Assembly (NCBI RefSeq): GCF_036711975.1
Contig: NC_091976.1
Coordinates: forward strand, 10,726,001 to 10,790,000
DNA from: Onthophagus taurus
Lineage: Eukaryota > Arthropoda > Insecta > Coleoptera > Scarabaeidae
Length of the DNA: 64,000 nucleotides
Direction of reading: 5' to 3'
Shown here: positions 58,878-64,000 of the stretch, piece after piece
Numbering within the stretch: position 1 is the stretch's first letter
Layout of the letters: each line of letters begins with the position of its first letter
The notes under the pieces: generated by a model
What the model was told of the DNA's origin: nothing
Database searches by the model: none
Seen by the model: only the letters and a program-made list of their open reading frames with translations
Translations under genes and position numbers: made by a program

Positions 58878-59308
58878 ATATAAAAGATAAGTTAGTTTAT
58901 TATAAATAAGGTATACTTTTTTAAATAAATGATTTTTTATAATTTAAGAAATTATTGTTTGATATTTTTAAATATAATTTCAAATTAAATTTAAAGTTTT
59001 AAATAATGTAGGTATATTATTTTTAAAATAAGCTTGTAAGTTAAATATAAAAGATAAGTTAGTTTATTATAATTTACGTATAATATTTTTAAATAAATTT
59101 TTTTTTGTAATATAAGCAATTGTTTGATATTTTTAAATAATCCAAACGCATTGAGGAATTAATATTAAATAACTCTTTAAAGATATATGTATGGGGGATG
59201 GAAATTTGATAAAGAAAACAAATTAAATTCAGGTCGAGGCATTTTAATCTAAATAAATTAAAAAATAAAAGTTAATATAAATATAATAACAATTTAAAAT
59301 GAATAAAC
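58878..59308. other. AT-rich spacer with a partial tandem duplication (C)
   Basis: AAGCTTGTAAGTTAAATATA plus about 25 further bases occurs at 58863 and again at 59031, so about 168 bp was duplicated relative to B. Otherwise I see no gene. Confidence 0.7.
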
Positions 59309-59629
59309 TCACTCTAATTTATATAAAATGGAGACATAAGCCCCCATATCGCAATAAAAAATGCCTGGCTCTAGGGCCATAAAGCCCCTCGGGCATTTAT
59401 ATTTCGCCAGGTTTCTCGATAAAAATATCGATTTCTGCACCTTCTAAATTTAAAGATAAAAATTAAAATAATGAATGAAATTAAACCTCTGTATTGAGAC
59501 TTACTTTTAAATGGGGAGGCAGAAGCCTCCCCGCCAACTCCTCAACTATTAGTTTAACTGAAAAAATTTGAATTTTAAACTCAAAACTTAAACTTTAACA
59601 ATTTAGAGCTCACCTCTTTGATTATACAT
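59309..59629 (-). CDS. Three-exon small gene before integrase (C)
   Basis: Same model as B: exon 1 from ATG 59629 (MYNQR), exon 2 (KLIVEELAGRLLPPHLK), exon 3 (YKCPRGFMALEP, MGAYVSILYKLE) ending TGA at 59309. The splice signals GTGAGC/TTTTTTCAG and GTAAGT/AATTTAG are kept although intron sequences have drifted. Amino-acid changes with preserved frame support a coding gene. Function unknown. Confidence 0.5.
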
Positions 59630-59868
59630 CTTAACAGAAAATGCGGTAAAACGGTATTGCATAAGGCTTTATACCCTTTACAGAGTATACCCTTATCAAG
59701 TGTGTGGTTTCCTAAGGAAACAACTTGGGCGCAACGTTCTTATGCTGCTACGTTCTTATCAAATGTGGTTTCTTAAGGAAAAAAGAAACTCGAGTAAAAT
59801 TCCATAAAATAGACGTTTAAAAAATTAAATTTTATTTTAAAAAATAATTCACATCGATATAAAAATTT

Positions 59869-60807
59869 TTATGATATATCTTTATTTGATATCCAAGAAT
59901 TATGGGATGAATCGAATCCTAACCATTTTACGTACAACTTATCCTTCTTCCTCTTCAACACCTTTTCAACGAGGTAAACGTTGGGTTGAGCGGTCCTTTG
60001 AAGTTCGAATTCGTAAAAAGCGCCTTTAATCGGCTGGCCACGCACATCCTCCAATAAATATGAAATTGGATTTGTGATATTCACTTTAACGATTTTAAAC
60101 AATTCGGCGGTCCAGTTGGGCAGATATCCTTTATCAAACACATGTTTATATTTACTGATACGAACAGCGTCTCCAACTCTAAACTTTCCTCTGCCGGCAA
60201 TTTTAATATGATTGTACACTGTATCGAGAAGTTTATTCTCTACCGATTTCGAATTTATTTCAGACGGTTTCATTTTCGTAGTCGAATGTTTCGTACTGTT
60301 ATATCGAGATGTTATATCCTCCAATAGGTGCGCCCATTTATGATTTCCATATAGACTGAAGAACTTGTAGATTCTTTGTTTAACGGTTCGAGTTACACGT
60401 TCAGCCATCGACGCTTTCATAACGCTATACGATGAAAAATGATTAATTTTAAAATCCGACATCAACCGTTTAAATTGACTGTTGTAGAACTCTTTGCCCT
60501 GATCGGTTTGTAGATTTCGAGGCGCGTGACTGTCGTCTGTGAGAATTGAGCGTAGCGCTGCGGTGACGTCCGTAGAATTTTTACTTTTTAACGGACGCGT
60601 CCAAAGAAACTTGGAGAAACAGTCTATAACCACTAATATATATTTATATCCGGAATTCAATCTGGCAAACTCAATCATTTCAATTAGATCCGCCTGCCAT
60701 AGATCATCGATCCCCTTCAGGATGGTTCTTCGTCTAGCGAAAATACGTCTAGCGGGGCGATGGAGCTCCTCCACAATGACACGTTTCGCATCTGACACCT
60801 TCTCCAT
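59869..60807 (-). CDS. Retrovirus-type integrase with chromodomain (C)
   Basis: 312 residues, intact. Catalytic residues as in B: LWQADLIEMIEF, QTDQGKEF and KASMAERVTRTVKQ; chromodomain at the C-terminus (VYLVEKVLKRKKDKLYVKWLGF). Differences from B are a handful of substitutions such as QQTD versus LQTD before the second Asp; C has the Leu that A3 also has. Confidence 0.94.
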   Translation of the reverse strand: MEKVSDAKRVIVEELHRPARRIFARRRTILKGIDDLWQADLIEMIEFARLNSGYKYILVVIDCFSKFLWTRPLKSKNSTDVTAALRSILTDDSHAPRNLQTDQGKEFYNSQFKRLMSDFKINHFSSYSVMKASMAERVTRTVKQRIYKFFSLYGNHKWAHLLEDITSRYNSTKHSTTKMKPSEINSKSVENKLLDTVYNHIKIAGRGKFRVGDAVRISKYKHVFDKGYLPNWTAELFKIVKVNITNPISYLLEDVRGQPIKGAFYEFELQRTAQPNVYLVEKVLKRKKDKLYVKWLGFDSSHNSWISNKDIS

Positions 60808-60815
60808 TGTGACAA

Positions 60816-61945
60816 TTAAGGTTTGAGACCAACCTTTTTCTCTAATATATCAAGTCGGGAAAATATAGCGGAATCCATGAGGTCAACTCGCGACTTTTGC
60901 GCACCGATCGACTGTCGTATATTCGATATGAGCGTATCAATCACCGATAGACGATTTGTAATGCGATTTAGATTTAAAGGTATATCGGTGTTTACCGTTT
61001 TAATTAGCGATGCGATCTGTCCGGTCTTAGATGGGTCTAATAAATTCGATACATCTTCGATATTCGATTTGTTAAGCTTTACTTGATTTAATAAATTAGT
61101 GAATTCCGTTTTAATTGCGTCCCCCAACTTTGTTAATCGATCGGAAAGTTGAGTTAAATCACCAGAGACGTCCTCGTAATTTCGATTAATAACATCTGTG
61201 AACTTTGCCGCCGCATCAGTTAATTCGTTGGAAATTTCGGTAATTTTCACATCGCCAACATCAATTTTAGCATGCAGATTCTTAATATCGGATACCCAAT
61301 GCGATTTTAAATTTAAAATCTGATCCTCGATCGCTTCGATTGAAGGCTTTAAATTTCCGGAAACTTGCAGATCGATATATTTCTTGCTGGCATCAAATTC
61401 ATCACGTAGGTTTGAATCTCCGGCGTAACTTGTTCGGATTTAATTTGCAAATCTTCAACACCCGATTTTAAATTTAAAATCTGATCCTCGATCGCTTCGA
61501 TTGAAGGCTTTAAATTTCCGGAAACTTGAAGATCAATATATTTCTTGCTGGCATTAATTTCATCACGTAGGGTTTCAATCACCGACGTAACTTTTCTGGA
61601 TTTATCTCGCAAATCCTCAACCTCCGATTTTAAAGAATAATGAAGATTCCTATTGGCTCGCATTGTCCTACTTATTGAATCGAACATACGTTTATACTCC
61701 GTATCGTTTGTCTTAAACATCTCATCTACATATGCTTTTATAACGCAATCGTTTTCTAACGATGGACTTTGTACATTACTAAGTTTACGTCCCTGCATAT
61801 CATAATCCCCAGATGAGGTTAACGGTAATCCAACCCCCCGCTGAGACGTTCCGGCTTCATCAATTATTCTACCCCATGAAGATGCGTGCAACGTACGTCC
61901 GAATTTATCGATACTGATAATACTACCAACACCGCCTCCAAACAT
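60816..61945 (-). pseudogene. Fibre-like protein with one repeat less and a frameshift (C)
   Basis: N-terminal frame 61945-61349 and C-terminal frame up to 60816. It has two 54-residue units (61302 and 61463) instead of three. The units are 161 bp apart, because one G is missing in CACGTAGGTTTG near 61410, which breaks the frame. The IDKFGRTLHASSW start and SSGDYDMQGRKLSNV motif are intact. Confidence 0.75.
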
Positions 61946-61957
61946 GTCCGTAGTAAT

Positions 61958-62977
61958 TTATTTGATAACGTTGATTTCTTTAAGCTCCTCCACAATATAC
62001 GCAATCTCGTTTCTATGCGAATTGTTTCCGGCCGCATACGATGCATGCAACAATCGCAATCGATCTACCAATTCGTTAACATCATCCCAGTATTTATACT
62101 GAATCCGATTGGAATTAACCTCTAGACCTGACCCTGCGGTTTCACCCGCACTGCTAAATAGCGGTTTAATTATTTTAATATATTTTTCAGAACGATTACT
62201 CGCTATGGGACCGGTATAGTTCTGTTTATGAGCTCCCGTATACGTTAGAATCTCTTTATACTTGCGAAGATCCTCTTCCGTAAAATTTTTAGGTGCTTTC
62301 AATTGTATGAGCTCGTATAAACCCGAGCTGGTTGGAATATTTAATTTACCACCGTCTAGTGATATGTGAGCGTCGGTAAATTCAACAGGTTTTGAACCAA
62401 TCTTCCATCCATCTGTTTTAGAATCGTACCTTATACCCATTCTGAGATCAATTGAATCCCGTTTGCCGTACATATAATATAAATTTCTAATTCCGACGGG
62501 TAGCCTTCCAATAGGTATACGCTCTAATTTTGCATCGGGTTTCGTCAACGTTGGCGTTGAAGGGGATTTTGATACATCAGCTCCCAAATTTTCAATCATT
62601 TGCGAACCCTTGGGAATTACGGACGGACTTTTAACCTCAAACTTATCAACATCTTCATCACTAAACTTTATCTCTTTAATTTCACCCTTAACTGTTTTCT
62701 GTTGAGTCTTTCGATGCAATTTTATCGGTACCTTTACGTCATCCAATTTTTTCGATATATCCTTCAAAGTATCGCTTAACGGTCGGTGGAGTTTAGCTAT
62801 AAGCGCGTCATCGCGTTCCTGGCCTAGTCTAATCGCCAGGCGTTTACGCTTTATCGCATTCGTGATGTTTACTATAGCTCTATCACGTTCGGCGTTTGAC
62901 AGCTTGCCTACTTTATGTTGTTTACTACTACTACTACTATAAGTGGCCATCGATGATAATGGTGATGATGACCTCAC
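61958..62977 (-). CDS. Conserved Polinton protein X (C)
   Basis: 339 residues, intact and nearly identical to 42693-43712 (substitutions such as KRSNAER to KLSNAER and STSTLT to STPTLT). Same conserved domain (MGIRYDSKTDGWKIGSK, IQYKYWDDVNELVDRL). Unknown structural or DNA-related role. Confidence 0.65.
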   Translation of the reverse strand: MRSSSPLSSMATYSSSSSKQHKVGKLSNAERDRAIVNITNAIKRKRLAIRLGQERDDALIAKLHRPLSDTLKDISKKLDDVKVPIKLHRKTQQKTVKGEIKEIKFSDEDVDKFEVKSPSVIPKGSQMIENLGADVSKSPSTPTLTKPDAKLERIPIGRLPVGIRNLYYMYGKRDSIDLRMGIRYDSKTDGWKIGSKPVEFTDAHISLDGGKLNIPTSSGLYELIQLKAPKNFTEEDLRKYKEILTYTGAHKQNYTGPIASNRSEKYIKIIKPLFSSAGETAGSGLEVNSNRIQYKYWDDVNELVDRLRLLHASYAAGNNSHRNEIAYIVEELKEINVIK

Positions 62978-63008
62978 ACAAACGCATGTAAAATAGCAAT
63001 GCGTCTTT

Positions 63009-63352
63009 TCAATCTGGGTAGATGTATTTATCCATGCCTATACGATATCTACCATCCTTAATTTCAAAGTCTTTCATTATAATTAATGGGTTATATTTAC
63101 CGTCGTTCCAACAGCGTCTACACATCTCTTTAAATTCTTCAAACCTCATATCGGTATTTACATGTTCGTCGTATACATGTTTCAAGTTCACCTCATCCAG
63201 CTTGAAAAGCACTAACACGTTAGCGTTATCCCGAATTAGATGTTTAGGTATACGCGTATAGGTCTGTGTAAGGTAGAAAGAGTCTACGTTTCTATGTCTA
63301 CCCATAGAAAAATACGGTCGAATTTTATCCTGCTTATCGTACGCCACATCTA
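63009..63352 (-). pseudogene. Packaging ATPase, N-terminal part deleted (C)
   Basis: Only the C-terminal part remains, from the end of Walker B (DVAYDKQDKIRPYF, with Tyr for Cys) through LTQTYTRIPKHLIRDNANV to the stop. Walker A is gone. The break at about 63352 joins to protease sequence; in B the two points are about 1.37 kb apart and share a short ATC/TAAATATC-like match. The residual open frame to 63398 reads antisense protease. Confidence 0.88.
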
Positions 63353-63670
63353 AATATCCCAAAATTCCGCGGCGTCTATATGCGAAACGCATTACCAAAA
63401 GGGGGCCCTAAAACGGATGAAGCGGCGGTGGTGAATTTAGATGTACAAAGCGGAGATGGAACGCATTGGGTAGCCTATAGAAAATCCGGTAATAGAGTGT
63501 TCTATTTTGATAGTTATGGGGATCTCAAACCCCCCAAAGAACTTTTAAAGTACTTTAAAGACACTCAAATTATATACAACCACGATAATTATCAAAAGGA
63601 CAATCAGTACAATTGCGGGCATTTATGTATAAAATTCCTACTTCAAACGGGAAACGGGTCATATGTATAA
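63353..63670 (+). pseudogene. Adenain-like cysteine protease, 5'-truncated (C)
   Basis: The frame starts within the NIPKFRGVYM region and is open to TAA at 63670, with all catalytic positions: GDGTHWVAY (His), VFYFDSYG (Asp) and NCGHLCIKFLL (Cys), plus the oxyanion-loop Gln in QYNCGH. An ATG at 63380 could start a shortened protein of 96 residues. The upstream PLA2/core gene and slippery site are deleted, so normal expression is lost. The stop is 2 nt before the penton ATG. Confidence 0.85.
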
Positions 63671-63672
63671 CG

Positions 63673-64000
63673 ATGTCGCAGACGTTCACACTGGTTGGTA
63701 CGAAGAGCGAAATTTCTGACGAATACTTTCCACCTATACAATTGGATCCCAACTTTAACTATTCATTGGGACTGATTGGTCTGTACACATATAACAGCAT
63801 ACCCAACATTGAAGAGGGAGTTAACGATAAATTCCACTTTACAATAGTAAATCCCATCAATAAACAGCAGCAACAGCAGGGGCCTAAGAATACTTCAAAA
63901 GAGGTAATCGGAATTCCTACGGGCGTATACGAAATTTCAGATATTGAAAAATATTTGCAAAAGGAGATTCTACGGTTGGTCGGATTGGATAGGATAGATA
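63673..64000 (+). CDS. Penton-like minor capsid protein, start only (C)
   Basis: ATG 63673 (MSQTFTLVGTKSEISDEYFPP) and 109 codons, open to the window end at the EILRLVGLDRID region. It differs from B by a few substitutions. The rest lies outside the window. Confidence 0.85.
   Translation, partial: MSQTFTLVGTKSEISDEYFPPIQLDPNFNYSLGLIGLYTYNSIPNIEEGVNDKFHFTIVNPINKQQQQQGPKNTSKEVIGIPTGVYEISDIEKYLQKEILRLVGLDRID

Larger units (their letters stand above)
56087..64000 (+). mobile_element. Left part of a third lineage-B Polinton (element C)
   Basis: Begins AGTAGATAATAAACGCCGG with the same terminal array as B (CRE plus four CACTTCCGG units) and follows its gene order through penton, where the window ends. 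The likely target duplication is GTCAAA (56081-56086); the right copy is outside the window. Relative to B it lacks about 1.37 kb between ATPase and protease. Confidence 0.92.

Noticed and set aside
1..64000. tRNA, rRNA or other structural RNA genes
   Set aside because: I found no sequence resembling conserved tRNA boxes or rRNA cores on reading both strands.

Overview
The window looks like arthropod (most likely insect) nuclear DNA. It is AT-rich, its small genes carry 50-65 bp GT-AG introns, it holds non-LTR retrotransposons of Jockey-like and CR1-like type, and it has no bacterial gene layout. I see no ordinary host gene, tRNA or rRNA. Almost everything belongs to large virus-like Polinton/Maverick (adintovirus-like) DNA elements nested in one another. 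Each codes for protein-primed DNA polymerase B, a retrovirus-type integrase with a chromodomain, an FtsK/HerA-type packaging ATPase, an adenain-like protease, penton- and hexon-like capsid proteins, a phospholipase A2/core protein and a fibre-like protein.

Two lineages, here called A and B, share a gene plan but are clearly diverged. Layout: (1) 1-5881 is the right end of one A element (A1). (2) 5882-15628 is the right part of a B element (B0), cut on its left by A1 and interrupted in its polymerase gene by a Jockey-like LINE (8559-13004). (3) 15629 to about 18650 is a CR1-like LINE whose 3' end is cut off exactly at the B0 terminus. (4) 18651-36582 is a nearly complete A element (A3), resuming at 55754-56086. 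(5) 36583-55753 is a complete 19.2-kb B element inside the last gene of A3, with terminal inverted repeats beginning AGTAGATAAT and a 6-bp target duplication ATTATA. (6) 56087 to the window end is the left part of a third B element (C), inserted 333 bp further along the same A3 gene.

Shared gene order, left to right: leftward small genes (two OB-like), a spliced rightward gene with paired CxxC motifs, a leftward spliced small gene, then leftward integrase, fibre, protein X and ATPase. From a divergent promoter region run rightward PLA2/core, protease, penton, small basic protein, hexon, an unknown D-QGF protein, a matrix metalloproteinase, an unknown protein and PolB. Lineage A also has a LITAF-domain gene (spliced) at its left end and a membrane glycoprotein after PolB. 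The capsid block is unusually compact: an A_AAA_AAC slippery heptamer sits at the end of the PLA2/core gene with the protease in the -1 frame, the protease stop is 2 nt from the penton start, and penton and basic protein overlap as TAATG.

No copy is intact. A3 has lost the PLA2 domain and protease and has a broken integrase, fibre and PolB. B has a stop in PLA2/core, a broken protease, a palindromic insertion at the hexon start and single-base indels in PolB. C has deleted most of its ATPase and all of PLA2/core. Genes that remain open include PolB of A1, the A3 ATPase and hexon, and the B integrase, fibre, X, ATPase, penton and metalloproteinase. The terminal repeats carry arrays of ETS-type and CRE-type sites and lineage A carries a minisatellite of STAT-type sites, which may be control regions tuned to host signalling.
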